Source: Gemmatimonadaceae bacterium (GTDB lineage Bacteria; Gemmatimonadota; Gemmatimonadetes; Gemmatimonadales; Gemmatimonadaceae). Taken from it: a stretch of 12,520 bases of DNA. Positions 1 to 7,411 of the stretch are shown piece after piece; within the stretch, counting starts at the first letter, position 1; every line of letters starts with the position of its first letter. The notes under the pieces were generated by a model. It ran no database searches. It worked only from the letters and a program-made list of their open reading frames with translations, and was not told the origin of the DNA. The stretch is from contig JADGQU010000035.1 in assembly GCA_017881545.1 (NCBI GenBank), positions 1 through 12,520 of the forward strand. Direction: 5' to 3'. The position numbers and the translations under genes were made by a program.

Positions 1-843
1 CGGCTCGCGGACGACGTGCGCACGCTCTTCGCCGACGCGGGACTCGAGTTTCGCGCCGCCGGAGATCGCGCGCTGGTTGCCGCAGTGGGTGCCGACTTCG
101 AGGCGATCTTCGTGCGGGCGCAGGACATTCCCGAGTTCGTCGCCGACGGTGCCGCTGATGCCGGTGTTACGGGATGGGATCTCGTGCGCGAGTCGGAACG
201 CGCACTCGAGTCCGCGCTCGACCTCGAGTTCGGCCGCTGCCGTCTGGTCGTCGCCGCGCGTGAAGAGAGCGGCATCGAGTCGCTGGAGGATATCGTCGGC
301 GACGAAAACGGATCCCCTCGCGTCGCCACTTCGTTCCCGCGCATCACCGAGAGCTACTTCGCGGACGCGTGTCGCCCGGTCACGATCGTTCCCGTGAGCG
401 GTGCGGCGGAAATCGCCCCACACCTGGGGATCGCGGACATCGTCACTGATCTCGTGTCCACAGGCTCCACGCTTCGCGTCAACAAGCTCCGCGAAATCGC
501 GACGATCCTCGAGTCGACCGCCCGACTCATCACGGCGCCTGACGTCGGATCGTCGGGTCGTCAGCGTGGCGTCGACGAGCTCGTGGTCGCGCTGGAATCG
601 GTCCTCCGCGCACGCGGCAAGCGCTACCTGATGGCGAACATGCCACGTGCCGCGCTCGATCAGGTTCGGCGCGTCCTTCCCGGCCTCAACGGGCCAACCG
701 TGATCGATGTGCTGAACGGTGGGCACCTTGTAGCCGTGCATGCCGTCGTTGCGCAGGAGGCGATCTATCGCACGATCGCCGACCTCAAGGCGCTTGGCGG
801 CGAAGGCATTCTCGTCACGCGCATTGAGAGGGTCATGCCGTGA
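1..843 (+). CDS. hisG: ATP phosphoribosyltransferase HisG, long form (5' end cut by window edge)
   Basis: HisG catalyses the first step of histidine synthesis, joining ATP and PRPP to give N1-(5-phosphoribosyl)-ATP in the cytoplasm. The reading frame is open from base 1; the GTG at 16 lies inside the protein because the preceding codons (RLADD) align with the 'GRL.DD' segment near the N-terminus of E. coli HisG, so only about 10-15 residues are missing. Visible family segments are VRAQDIPEFV, the GVTGWDLV stretch, and the PRPP-loop region DIVTDLVSTGSTLRVNKLRE. The last ~75 residues (from about RGKRYLMANMP to ILVTRIERVMP) match the C-terminal regulatory domain of long-form HisG, the site of histidine feedback inhibition in that family. 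That makes it the hexameric type that does not need HisZ. Its TGA overlaps the hisD start by 4 bases. Confidence 0.96.
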   Translation, partial: RLADDVRTLFADAGLEFRAAGDRALVAAVGADFEAIFVRAQDIPEFVADGAADAGVTGWDLVRESERALESALDLEFGRCRLVVAAREESGIESLEDIVGDENGSPRVATSFPRITESYFADACRPVTIVPVSGAAEIAPHLGIADIVTDLVSTGSTLRVNKLREIATILESTARLITAPDVGSSGRQRGVDELVVALESVLRARGKRYLMANMPRAALDQVRRVLPGLNGPTVIDVLNGGHLVAVHAVVAQEAIYRTIADLKALGGEGILVTRIERVMP

Positions 844-2198
844 GTGCATCAGTGACCGTTGCCGCGACTGCACGTGACGCGTTGTTCGCGGTACGCGGCA
901 CGATTTCGGATCTCGACGCACGCGCGCGAACGGTTCTCTTTCAGCGCGGCTTCAGCGCCGATCCCCTTGTGCGGGATCGTGTCACGGCGATTCTGGCGCG
1001 AGTGAGGCGTGACGGCGATGTCGCCCTCCGAGCCCTCGCGCGCGAGCTCGATGGGATTGATCTCGACGAGCTGGAAGTACCGCGCGACGCGTGCGGTCGC
1101 GCGCTTGACGCGCTCGACCCGGTTCTCCGCCGCGCCATGGAGCGCGCCGCGGACAACATCGCGCTGGTTCACAGCGCGATGCTGATGACCGCAATAGAAG
1201 TCGAGTCGGAGCCGGGCGTCGTCGTCGGCCGACGGCCCGATCCATTGGACCGCGCTGGTGTGTACGCGCCTGGCGGACGCGCAGCGTACCCGAGTTCAGT
1301 GCTCATGTGCGCGATACCCGCGCGCATCGCCGGCGTACGCGAAATCGTCCTGTGTTCACCACCGACGAGCGAATCCGGCAATCCTTCCAGTGTGGTGTTG
1401 GCAGCCGCTGCGCTCACCGGCGTGGATCGCGTGTTTGCAGTCGGCGGTGCGGGAGCGATCGCTGCCATGGCGTACGGCACCCAGAGTGTTCCGCGAGTCG
1501 ACCGGATCGTCGGCCCCGGTAACGCGTACGTAGCCGAGGCGAAGCTCCAGGCAGCAAGCGTCGTGGGCATCGACGCGCCAGCGGGGCCAAGCGAGCTGCT
1601 CGTAATCGCTGACGATAGCACCGATCCGGAGGCAATCGCACGGGAGATGCTGGCACAGGCGGAGCACGACTCCGATGCGTGCGTCGTCTGTATAGCCGTC
1701 GGAGACGAGGTTGCGTCTGGAATAGAGCGAAGCCTGCGTACGCGGCTCGAGCTTCAACCACGCGCAAGGATCATCGAGGCGGCGCTCTCCGCGCGAGGGG
1801 CTCTGCTCACGGCGCGCTCGCTCGACGGGGCGCTCGCTTTCGCCGAAGCCTACGCGCCCGAGCATCTGCTACTCGCCGTTGACGACCCCGATGCGCTCCT
1901 GCCACGCGTGCGCAACGCGGGAACTGTCTTCCTGGGCTCTTCCGCTTCGGTGACCTTCGGCGACTACATGACGGGTGCGAATCACGTGCTTCCTACCGGC
2001 GCGCTGGCGCGCTCGTACTCGGGGCTCTCGACACAGGATTTCGTTCGTTGGACCACATACCAGCGCGTCTCACCAGACGCCGCGGCGCGGCTTGCCCGCG
2101 ATGTTGCCGCGTTCGCTGAGTCGGAAGGCCTGACGGCGCACGCGGATGCCGCGCGGGCGTGGCGCATTACTTCGATACCGGCCGAGGTGACGACATGA
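840..2198 (+). CDS. hisD: Histidinol dehydrogenase HisD
   Basis: Zinc- and NAD-dependent enzyme that oxidises L-histidinol twice to L-histidine (steps 9 and 10). It is 452 residues long, close to the usual 430-440 with a slightly longer N-terminus. The family signature is intact: GPGNAYV, AGPSELLV, QAEHD, AYAPEHL, FGDYMTGANHVLPTG. By comparison with E. coli HisD the zinc ligands are Q273, H276, D375 and H434, and the catalytic Glu-His pair is E341-H342; the spacing agrees with E. coli (Q259/H262/E326/H327/D360/H419) to within one residue. The GTG start at 840 overlaps the hisG stop in a GTGA arrangement and is preceded by a purine-rich GAGAGG about 7 bases upstream, which supports this start. 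Confidence 0.97.
   Translation: MSASVTVAATARDALFAVRGTISDLDARARTVLFQRGFSADPLVRDRVTAILARVRRDGDVALRALARELDGIDLDELEVPRDACGRALDALDPVLRRAMERAADNIALVHSAMLMTAIEVESEPGVVVGRRPDPLDRAGVYAPGGRAAYPSSVLMCAIPARIAGVREIVLCSPPTSESGNPSSVVLAAAALTGVDRVFAVGGAGAIAAMAYGTQSVPRVDRIVGPGNAYVAEAKLQAASVVGIDAPAGPSELLVIADDSTDPEAIAREMLAQAEHDSDACVVCIAVGDEVASGIERSLRTRLELQPRARIIEAALSARGALLTARSLDGALAFAEAYAPEHLLLAVDDPDALLPRVRNAGTVFLGSSASVTFGDYMTGANHVLPTGALARSYSGLSTQDFVRWTTYQRVSPDAAARLARDVAAFAESEGLTAHADAARAWRITSIPAEVTT
2184..2189 (+). promoter_or_regulatory. Ribosome-binding site that decides the hisC start
   Basis: GAGGTG lies 5 bases before ATG 2195, inside the 3' end of hisD. It favours the ATG over the in-frame GTG at 2159, which has no comparable purine tract. 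Confidence 0.6.
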
Positions 2199-3250
2199 CC
2201 GCATCACCCGAAATCGCGCGCGCAGCGTATCGCGACGTGCCGCTGTATTCCACCGAGTCGATTTCTTGCGACGTCGACTTGAGCGACAATACAAACCTGT
2301 GGGGCGCGCCGCCTGCCGCGCAGCAAGCGATACGTGAGCTCGCCGATGGCAGCTTCACTCGCTATCCCTCGGCGTATGCATTGGCGTTGAAGGAGGCGTT
2401 GGCCGCGTACGCCGGCGTACATCAGTCGTGGATCGTAACCGGATGCGGCTCCGACGACGTCCTCGCCTCGGCCATTCGCGCGCTGGCGGAGCCCGGCCAA
2501 TCACTCGCCTTCTGCGCGCCTTCGTTCGCGATGATCCCCGTCTTCGCGCGAATCAACGGCGTGGTTCCTGTGTCGGTCCCGATGACAGCGACGTGGGACA
2601 TCGATCCCGATGCGCTCATCGCGACCGGCGCGCGGATCATCTACGTGTGCTCGCCGAACAACCCGACGGGAACAACCGCTTCGCGAGCTGCCCTCGACCG
2701 ACTAATCGCAGGCGCTCCGGGTGTGGTCATTCTCGACGAGGCATACGCCGAGTTTGCCGAAGACTCGCGCATCGATCTCGCCGCGGCCAGCGACCGCGTC
2801 CTCGTGGTGCGAACAATGTCGAAAGCTTTCGGGCTGGCGGGACTGCGCATCGGCTACGCGGTCGGTACACCGGCCATTGTTGCCGAGGTCGAGAAGTCGC
2901 GCGGGCCGTACAAGGTGAGCATGGCGGCTGAGCGCGCTGCCCTGGCAGCGTTGGCAAAGGATCGCACGTGGGTCGCAGCGCGGGTCGCTGACGCGCGAGC
3001 GAGTCGCGACCGGCTGGCTGAATCTCTAAGGACGCTCGGTCTCGCGCCGCTTCCGTCGCAGGCGAACTTCGTGCTCGTCCCCATTCCAGGTGCGGCCGCT
3101 GTTGCACGGCAGATGCGTGAGCGCGGCGTCGCAGCCCGAGTGTTCGAGGGGCTGCCGTCTATCGGAGATGCGCTCCGCATCACGGCAGGCCCGGCATCCA
3201 TGATGGAGCGCGCGATTGACGCTCTCCAGGGGGCGCTGGCATGCGCGTGA
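2195..3250 (+). CDS. hisC: Histidinol-phosphate aminotransferase HisC
   Basis: PLP-dependent class I/II (fold type I) aminotransferase that converts imidazole-acetol phosphate plus glutamate to histidinol phosphate plus 2-oxoglutarate (step 7). It has 351 residues from the chosen start, normal for HisC. Visible features are the TRYP segment near residue 57, CSPNNPTG, LDEAYAEF with the PLP-pyridine Asp, the Schiff-base lysine K210 in RTMSKAFGLAGLRIGYA, and RITAG near the C-terminus with the carboxylate-binding Arg. An in-frame GTG lies 12 codons upstream (2159). I chose ATG 2195 because it overlaps the hisD stop as ATGA, has GAGGTG at 2184-2189, and leaves a normal HisC N-terminus. An aromatic aminotransferase side activity is possible in this family, but the operon position settles the main role. 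Confidence 0.96.
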   Translation: MTASPEIARAAYRDVPLYSTESISCDVDLSDNTNLWGAPPAAQQAIRELADGSFTRYPSAYALALKEALAAYAGVHQSWIVTGCGSDDVLASAIRALAEPGQSLAFCAPSFAMIPVFARINGVVPVSVPMTATWDIDPDALIATGARIIYVCSPNNPTGTTASRAALDRLIAGAPGVVILDEAYAEFAEDSRIDLAAASDRVLVVRTMSKAFGLAGLRIGYAVGTPAIVAEVEKSRGPYKVSMAAERAALAALAKDRTWVAARVADARASRDRLAESLRTLGLAPLPSQANFVLVPIPGAAAVARQMRERGVAARVFEGLPSIGDALRITAGPASMMERAIDALQGALACA

Positions 3251-3837
3251 CGATCCTCGACTACGGCGCGGGCAATCTGCATTCACTTGCGAAGGCGCTC
3301 GACGACGGATCCTCGCGCGTGCGCGTGGAAGCCGATCCGGTGGCAGCGCTGGACGGCGACGTGCTGGTACTCCCAGGCGTCGGCGCGTTCGGGCACGCTG
3401 CTTCGCACCTGGCGCCTGCGCGCGATGCGCTGCGTGCCGCGATTTTTGGAGGGCTGCCGTGTGTCGGCATCTGCCTCGGGATGCAGCTGCTGTTCGATGA
3501 AAGCGAAGAGGGCGCCGGCGCAGGGCTCGGCGTGATCGAAGGTCGTGTCACCCGCGTGCGCGCGCGCCGGGTTCCACACATGGGCTGGGCGGCGATCGAG
3601 GATGCAAGCGATAGCACGTTTGAGCGCGCGCCACTCGACGTAGCGTACTACGCGAACGGTTTCGCATGTCGGCCCTCTCGCGCCGACGTCGTACGCGCCT
3701 GGAGCATTCACGAGGACGACCGATTCCCCGCCATGGTGCGTGAGGGCAGCGCTGTCGGCGTGCAGTTTCACCCTGAGAAGAGCTCGCGCGCGGGCGTTGC
3801 GTTCCTGCGCGCGCTGATGGCGGAGGCGTGCGCATGA
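3241..3837 (+). CDS. hisH: Imidazole glycerol phosphate synthase, glutaminase subunit HisH
   Basis: Class I glutamine amidotransferase that hydrolyses glutamine and passes ammonia through the HisF barrel (step 5). It has 198 residues, typical for HisH. The N-terminal ILDYGAGNLHS motif, the LPGVGAFG oxyanion-strand motif and the nucleophile elbow GICLGMQ are all present. The catalytic triad is C78, H177 and E179 (in VQFHPEKS). The start overlaps hisC by 10 bases and has AGGGGG about 7 bases upstream. Small departures from common sequences are HMGWAA instead of HMGWN and AYYANGFAC in the segment that often reads YFVHSYY; neither touches the triad. The partner hisF lies two genes downstream in the same operon. 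Confidence 0.96.
   Translation: MRVTILDYGAGNLHSLAKALDDGSSRVRVEADPVAALDGDVLVLPGVGAFGHAASHLAPARDALRAAIFGGLPCVGICLGMQLLFDESEEGAGAGLGVIEGRVTRVRARRVPHMGWAAIEDASDSTFERAPLDVAYYANGFACRPSRADVVRAWSIHEDDRFPAMVREGSAVGVQFHPEKSSRAGVAFLRALMAEACA
3822..3826 (+). promoter_or_regulatory. Ribosome-binding site that decides the hisA start
   Basis: GGAGG lies 7 bases before ATG 3834, within the last codons of hisH. It supports the ATG over an in-frame GTG at 3828, which would sit only one base from this site. Confidence 0.65.
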
Positions 3838-4559
3838 TCGCGATTCCGGCTGTAGATCTCCGGGACGGCGCATGCGTGCAGCTCGTGGGCGGATCGTATG
3901 ATCATGAGCGCCTGCGCATCGACAATCCCCGCGAGGTAGCGCGCACCTGGGCCGATCTCGGCTTTCATCGTCTTCATCTCGTCGATCTCGATGCGGCGAC
4001 CGGGCGTGGCTCCAACCAACAGCTCGTCACCGAGCTGCTTCGCGACCGGCAGGCGGACGTGCAGGTTGGCGGCGGCGTGCGCGAGACCGACGCGATCGAC
4101 CGCTTGCTCTGGCAGGGCGCACATCGGGTCGTCGTCGGCACGCGTGCGATCGAGGACGAGGCCTGGCTCACCGCAGCGGTATCGCTCTTCCCCGGGAGGC
4201 TCATCATCGCCGCCGACGTGCGCGATCGTCGCGTCGTGACCAACGGCTGGGAAAGCACAGGTCCGCGCGACGTGCTCGATGTCATAGCGGAGCTGAACAC
4301 ACTTGCGCTCGCCGGGGTGTTGGTCACCGCGGTGCACTGCGAGGGGCAGCTCGGTGGCACAGACCTTACGCTCATGGCAGATGTCGCCGAGGCGAGCGAT
4401 CACCCTGTCTATGCGTCGGGAGGCATCACGACGATCGACGACCTGCGCGCGCTGGAAGATCGGGGGATCACGGGCGCCATCATCGGCATGGCGCTCTACA
4501 CTGGCGTGCTCGACGCACGAACTATCGCGGAAGAATTCACCGGAGAGCTCAAAACATGA
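3834..4559 (+). CDS. hisA: ProFAR isomerase HisA
   Basis: A (beta/alpha)8-barrel isomerase that converts ProFAR to PRFAR by an Amadori rearrangement (step 4), making the substrate of HisH/HisF. It has 241 residues, normal for HisA. The N-terminus IPAVDLRDGACVQLVGG carries the catalytic Asp D8, and the second catalytic Asp is D128 in IIAADVRD. The two half-barrel phosphate sites are seen in VQVGGGVR and YASGGITTIDD. The start is ATG 3834, overlapping the hisH TGA as ATGA behind a strong GGAGG. It resembles HisA, not the dual-substrate PriA of actinobacteria, but this is judged from overall sequence only. Confidence 0.95.
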   Translation: MIAIPAVDLRDGACVQLVGGSYDHERLRIDNPREVARTWADLGFHRLHLVDLDAATGRGSNQQLVTELLRDRQADVQVGGGVRETDAIDRLLWQGAHRVVVGTRAIEDEAWLTAAVSLFPGRLIIAADVRDRRVVTNGWESTGPRDVLDVIAELNTLALAGVLVTAVHCEGQLGGTDLTLMADVAEASDHPVYASGGITTIDDLRALEDRGITGAIIGMALYTGVLDARTIAEEFTGELKT

Positions 4560-5089
4560 CAGCCATCAAGAGAGATACTCGCGAGACCAGCGTTCGCGTC
4601 GAGATCCAGGCGGCCGGCGAAGGAACGATCGCCACCGGCGTTCCATTTCTCGATCATATGCTCGTGACTTTCCGGCGTTACGCGGGAGTAGATGTCGCCG
4701 TCGCTGCGCGCGGGGATCTCAACCATCATGTGATCGAGGACGTTGCCATCGCGCTCGGTGCCGCGCTTCGAAAATATCTGCCTTCCCGCATCGCGCGGTT
4801 TGGAGACCGCACGATTCCAATGGACGATGCGCTCGTGCATGTCTCGCTCGATCTCGGTGGCCGGCCCTATTACAGCGGTCCACTGCCGAGCGCGATGTAC
4901 GATCACTGGATGCGGTCCTTCGCCGAGCACGCGGGGGCGACGCTCCATATTCGCGTTCTACGCGGGCGTGATCGCCACCACGTGGTCGAAGCGGCATTCA
5001 AGGCACTCGGCCTCGCGGTGCGTGATGCGCTCGTCGAGACGGACGCGCTTTTCAGCACGAAGGGCGATGTGAGCTGGTCGGAATGCTGA
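4556..5089 (+). CDS. hisB: Imidazoleglycerol-phosphate dehydratase HisB (compact, monofunctional)
   Basis: Manganese-dependent dehydratase that converts imidazole glycerol phosphate to imidazole acetol phosphate (step 6). There is no HAD-type phosphatase domain fused to it, unlike enterobacterial HisB. The metal and catalytic residues known from plant and bacterial IGPD are present: H34 in FLDHML, H57-H58 and E61 in HHVIED, H117 in YDHW, and H141-H142 and E145 in HHVVE. The phosphate-binding segments RFGD, GRPYY and STKG are also there. At 177 residues it is shorter than the usual 190-200. The loss falls mainly between GRPYY and YDHW, where common homologues have roughly eight more residues. 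The usual His after the FLDHML helix is Tyr (FRRYAG). ATG 4556 overlaps the hisA stop as ATGA and has GGAGAG at 4542-4547. Confidence 0.94.
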   Translation: MTAIKRDTRETSVRVEIQAAGEGTIATGVPFLDHMLVTFRRYAGVDVAVAARGDLNHHVIEDVAIALGAALRKYLPSRIARFGDRTIPMDDALVHVSLDLGGRPYYSGPLPSAMYDHWMRSFAEHAGATLHIRVLRGRDRHHVVEAAFKALGLAVRDALVETDALFSTKGDVSWSEC

Positions 5090-5847
5090 CGCGCATCATC
5101 GTCTGTCTCGACGTGCGCGCGGGGCGCGTCGTGAAGGGTACTCGTTTCGAGCAGCTGCGCGATATCGGCGATCCGGCGGAGCTTGCCAACCGCTACGAGA
5201 CCGAAGGCGCCGACGAGATCGTATTTCTCGATATCTCGGCGAGCCTCGAGGAGCGCGCGACCTTGCTCGACTCGGTGCGACGCTCGGCGGAGCAGCTGTT
5301 CATTCCGCTCACCGTTGGCGGAGGCATACGCTCAGTCGACGATACGGCCCGCGCCCTCCGCGCGGGCGCGGATAAGGTGAGCATCAATACGGCCGCGGTT
5401 GCACAGCCCACACTCCTAGCCGAATGCGCTGAGCGATTCGGATCGCAATGCGTCGTCGCGAGCATCGATGCCCGATGCACAGCCGACGATCGGCACTGGC
5501 GGGTGTGGACACATGGAGGGACGGTGCGCACCGAACGGGATGCAATCGAGTGGGCGCGTGAGTGCGTCGATCGAGGTGCGGGGGAGATCCTGCTCACGAG
5601 CATCGATCGCGACGGCGCGCGAACCGGCTACGATCTCGAGCTCACGCATGCCGTCGCCAGCGCGGTGCCGGTTCCAGTGATCGCCTCCGGCGGTGCCGGC
5701 TCCGCGCATCACGTGCGCGACGTTCTCGTATCCGGTGGTGCGAGCGCAGCACTCGTCGCCGGCATCGTTCACGATGGCGTGACGAGCGTGCGCGAAATCA
5801 AGGAGCTGCTTGACCGCGAGCGCATTCCAGTGCGGAAGGTTGCCTGA
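5083..5847 (+). CDS. hisF: Imidazole glycerol phosphate synthase, cyclase subunit HisF
   Basis: A (beta/alpha)8-barrel cyclase that combines PRFAR with ammonia delivered by HisH, giving imidazole glycerol phosphate and AICAR (step 5). It has 254 residues, the standard length. The catalytic aspartates are D10 in IVCLDVRAGRVVKG and D129 in VASIDAR. Other family motifs are VFLDISAS, LTVGGGIRSVDD, GADKVSIN, WTHGG, GEILLTSIDRDG, and the phosphate site VIASGGAG. The start overlaps hisB by 7 bases; no good purine tract precedes it, so translation probably depends on coupling to hisB. AICAR from this reaction feeds purine synthesis. Confidence 0.96.
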   Translation: MLTRIIVCLDVRAGRVVKGTRFEQLRDIGDPAELANRYETEGADEIVFLDISASLEERATLLDSVRRSAEQLFIPLTVGGGIRSVDDTARALRAGADKVSINTAAVAQPTLLAECAERFGSQCVVASIDARCTADDRHWRVWTHGGTVRTERDAIEWARECVDRGAGEILLTSIDRDGARTGYDLELTHAVASAVPVPVIASGGAGSAHHVRDVLVSGGASAALVAGIVHDGVTSVREIKELLDRERIPVRKVA

Positions 5848-6632
5848 TGGGGAGAGTCATCCGATCGTCCTTGCTACTGGAGGCAGCCCAGGAAGCGGCA
5901 CGCATCGCCGGCAATGTCGCGATGCGGCACTATCGTACTGCACTCGAGGTGAGCTCGAAGGCCGATGGCTCTCCGGTTACGATCGCCGACCGCGAGGCGG
6001 AATCCGCGGTCCGTGATTGGATCACGCGCGGCTTTCCCGACGACGGGATAGAGGGGGAAGAGCTCGGGATCGTTCGCCCGGAAGCGGCACGCCGCTGGGT
6101 TGTGGATCCGATCGACGGCACAAAGACATTCGTACGCGGAGTACCACTTTGGGGAACGCTCGTCGCCGTCGTGGAGCGGGAGCAAGTGCTTGCCGGTGCG
6201 GCGTTCTTTCCCGCGATAAACGAGATAATCGCCGCGGCGCCCGGTGAAGGCGCGTGGTGGAACGGGTCTCGGTGCACCGTGTCGCGCATCGATCGTCTCG
6301 ACCGCGCTTTGGTCCTCACGACGGACGAGAAATTCCGCGGCGATGACGGAAAGCGCGCGGACTGGCGCCGTCTGAGCGAGCGCGCCCAATTGAGCCGCTC
6401 CTGGGGCGACTGTTACGGCTACCTGCTCGTGGCCACGGGTCGCGCCGAGGCAATGGTGGATCCGGTGATGGCTCCATGGGACTCGGCGGCGCTAATGCCG
6501 ATCGTCGAGGAGGCAGGCGGCGTCTTCACCGACTGGGCAGGGAATCGCACCGCGTTTGGCGGTAGCGCAATTGCGACGAACGCCGCGCTCGCCACCGAGA
6601 CACGCGCGTCAATGCGTCCAACAGACGGTTAG
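5847..6632 (+). CDS. hisN: Inositol-monophosphatase-family histidinol-phosphatase (HisN type)
   Basis: Predicted Mg2+-dependent phosphatase that removes phosphate from L-histidinol phosphate (step 8). It belongs to the IMPase/FIG superfamily: 261 residues, GEE (metal ligand E71), WVVDPIDGT (D87 and D90) and APWDSAALMPIVEEAGG (D212), all in family order. The start ATG shares one base with the hisF stop (TGATG) and has GGAAGG at 5834-5839. On sequence alone it could be a generic inositol or sugar phosphatase. The histidinol-phosphatase role follows from its place between hisF and hisIE and from the absence of any other step-8 enzyme in the window (no HAD domain on HisB, no PHP-type HisK). IMPase-family HisN enzymes are established in actinobacteria. 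Confidence 0.88.
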   Translation: MGRVIRSSLLLEAAQEAARIAGNVAMRHYRTALEVSSKADGSPVTIADREAESAVRDWITRGFPDDGIEGEELGIVRPEAARRWVVDPIDGTKTFVRGVPLWGTLVAVVEREQVLAGAAFFPAINEIIAAAPGEGAWWNGSRCTVSRIDRLDRALVLTTDEKFRGDDGKRADWRRLSERAQLSRSWGDCYGYLLVATGRAEAMVDPVMAPWDSAALMPIVEEAGGVFTDWAGNRTAFGGSAIATNAALATETRASMRPTDG

Positions 6633-6638
6633 GCCTTT

Positions 6639-7250
6639 ATGCTCCCAGGAGTGGACTTCACCAAGCGAGATGGTTTCGTCACCGTCGTGACGCAGGACGC
6701 GCGTACCGGTGCTGTACTCATGGTCGCTCAGGCTGACCGTGAGGCGCTCGAGCGGACGATTGCCACCGGCGAAATGCATTATCACTCGCGCACGCGCGGA
6801 CTCTGGCACAAGGGAGCGACGAGCGGCAACGTGCAGCGCCTCGTGTCGCTCACAGCCGACTGTGATGGCGACACCGTGCTCGCGCGCGTAATTCCAGCCG
6901 GTCCAGCGTGTCATACTGGAGCTCGCACGTGCTTCGACACGGGTGACTCCGAAGATGCGACACGTGACGTGCTCGAGCGGCTCGATTCCGTGATCGCCGA
7001 GCGCGCCACCACCGCTGACCAGACCGCAACGAGCTACACACGCCGGCTTCTCGCCGATCGCAATCTTCGGCTAAAGAAGCTGGGCGAGGAGTGCGCCGAG
7101 CTTATCACGGCGTGCGCAGACGGCAATCGGGAGTCCGCGATCGCCGAGGGCGCGGATCTTCTCTACCACACGCTAGTCGCGCTCCGCGGCGTCGGAGTTT
7201 CACTACGGGATGTGGCTGATGAACTGGCCCGGCGCGAAAAGAGCGCGTAG
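6639..7250 (+). CDS. hisIE: Bifunctional PR-AMP cyclohydrolase / PR-ATP pyrophosphatase HisIE
   Basis: A fused enzyme for steps 2 and 3: the C-terminal HisE domain cleaves PR-ATP to PR-AMP, and the N-terminal HisI domain opens the adenine ring to give ProFAR. It has 203 residues. The HisI domain (about 1-105) shows EMHYHSRTRGLWHKGATSGN and the zinc cysteines C75 (DCDGD), C91 (GPACHTG) and C98 (RTCF). Their 16- and 7-residue spacing equals that of the characterised Methanothermobacter HisI. The HisE domain (about 110-203) shows SYTRRLLADRNLRLKKLGEE, CAELI, and EGADLLYHTLVAL with the acidic metal ligands. This is the last his gene and the only one with a gap before it (6 bases). Its ribosome-binding site is poor (AGG only), so reinitiation after hisN is likely. 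Confidence 0.96.
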   Translation: MLPGVDFTKRDGFVTVVTQDARTGAVLMVAQADREALERTIATGEMHYHSRTRGLWHKGATSGNVQRLVSLTADCDGDTVLARVIPAGPACHTGARTCFDTGDSEDATRDVLERLDSVIAERATTADQTATSYTRRLLADRNLRLKKLGEECAELITACADGNRESAIAEGADLLYHTLVALRGVGVSLRDVADELARREKSA

Positions 7251-7278
7251 ACCAGCCAAATCTCTCAACCCGCCAAAC

Positions 7279-7324
7279 GTTTGTCGCTTGGCGCGAACCA
7301 AGTGCAATTGCGACAAACCTTTTT
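7279..7324 (+). terminator. Probable intrinsic terminator of the his operon (nested hairpin + T5)
   Basis: GTTTGTCGC (7279-7287) and GCGACAAAC (7310-7318) form a perfect 9-base inverted repeat. Inside it TTGG (7288-7291) pairs with CCAA (7298-7301) around a 6-base loop, leaving one asymmetric 8-base bulge on the 3' side. The stem is followed after one C by TTTTT (7320-7324). Position 28 bases after the hisIE stop and direction fit termination of the his transcript. The T tract is short and the structure is composite, so efficiency is uncertain. Confidence 0.6.
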
Positions 7325-7349
7325 CGATTATCGAGCATCAAACCTTTTT
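7314..7349 (+). repeat. 11-base direct repeat, two copies 25 bases apart
   Basis: CAAACCTTTTT occurs at 7314-7324 and again at 7339-7349. The first copy covers the 3' arm and T tract of the probable terminator. Between them lies the short palindrome CGATTATCG (7325-7333). The remaining intergenic sequence up to 7397 shows no gene and no convincing promoter hexamers. Confidence 0.6.
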
Positions 7350-7397
7350 ATCGGAGATAGCAGCTACGGCCCACCAGCACGGACTCCGACTCCTTCC

Positions 7398-7405
7398 GGA
7401 GAGGG
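7398..7405 (+). promoter_or_regulatory. Ribosome-binding site of the double-DTG protease gene
   Basis: GGAGAGGG ends 6 bases before ATG 7412 and is the best purine tract in the gap. CTCCG at 7384-7388 could pair with CGGAG at 7397-7401 and partly mask it; the 5-base stem is weak. Confidence 0.6.
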
Positions 7406-7411
7406 CCGTAT

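Noticed and set aside
16..18. GTG at 16 as the hisG start
   Set aside because: The five codons before it are in frame and match the conserved N-terminal part of HisG, so the true start is outside the window.
2159..2194. Upstream GTG start for hisC
   Set aside because: It would add 12 residues deep inside hisD without a ribosome-binding site; ATG 2195 has both a GAGGTG site and an ATGA overlap.
3828..3830. GTG at 3828 as the hisA start
   Set aside because: It lies one base from the GGAGG site, too close to be used; ATG 3834 is at normal distance and gives the canonical MIAIPAVDL start.
4303..4971. + strand open frame of 222 codons across hisA/hisB
   Set aside because: It covers the well-conserved hisA and hisB in another frame and is Arg/Ser-rich, as expected of a frame-shifted high-GC gene.
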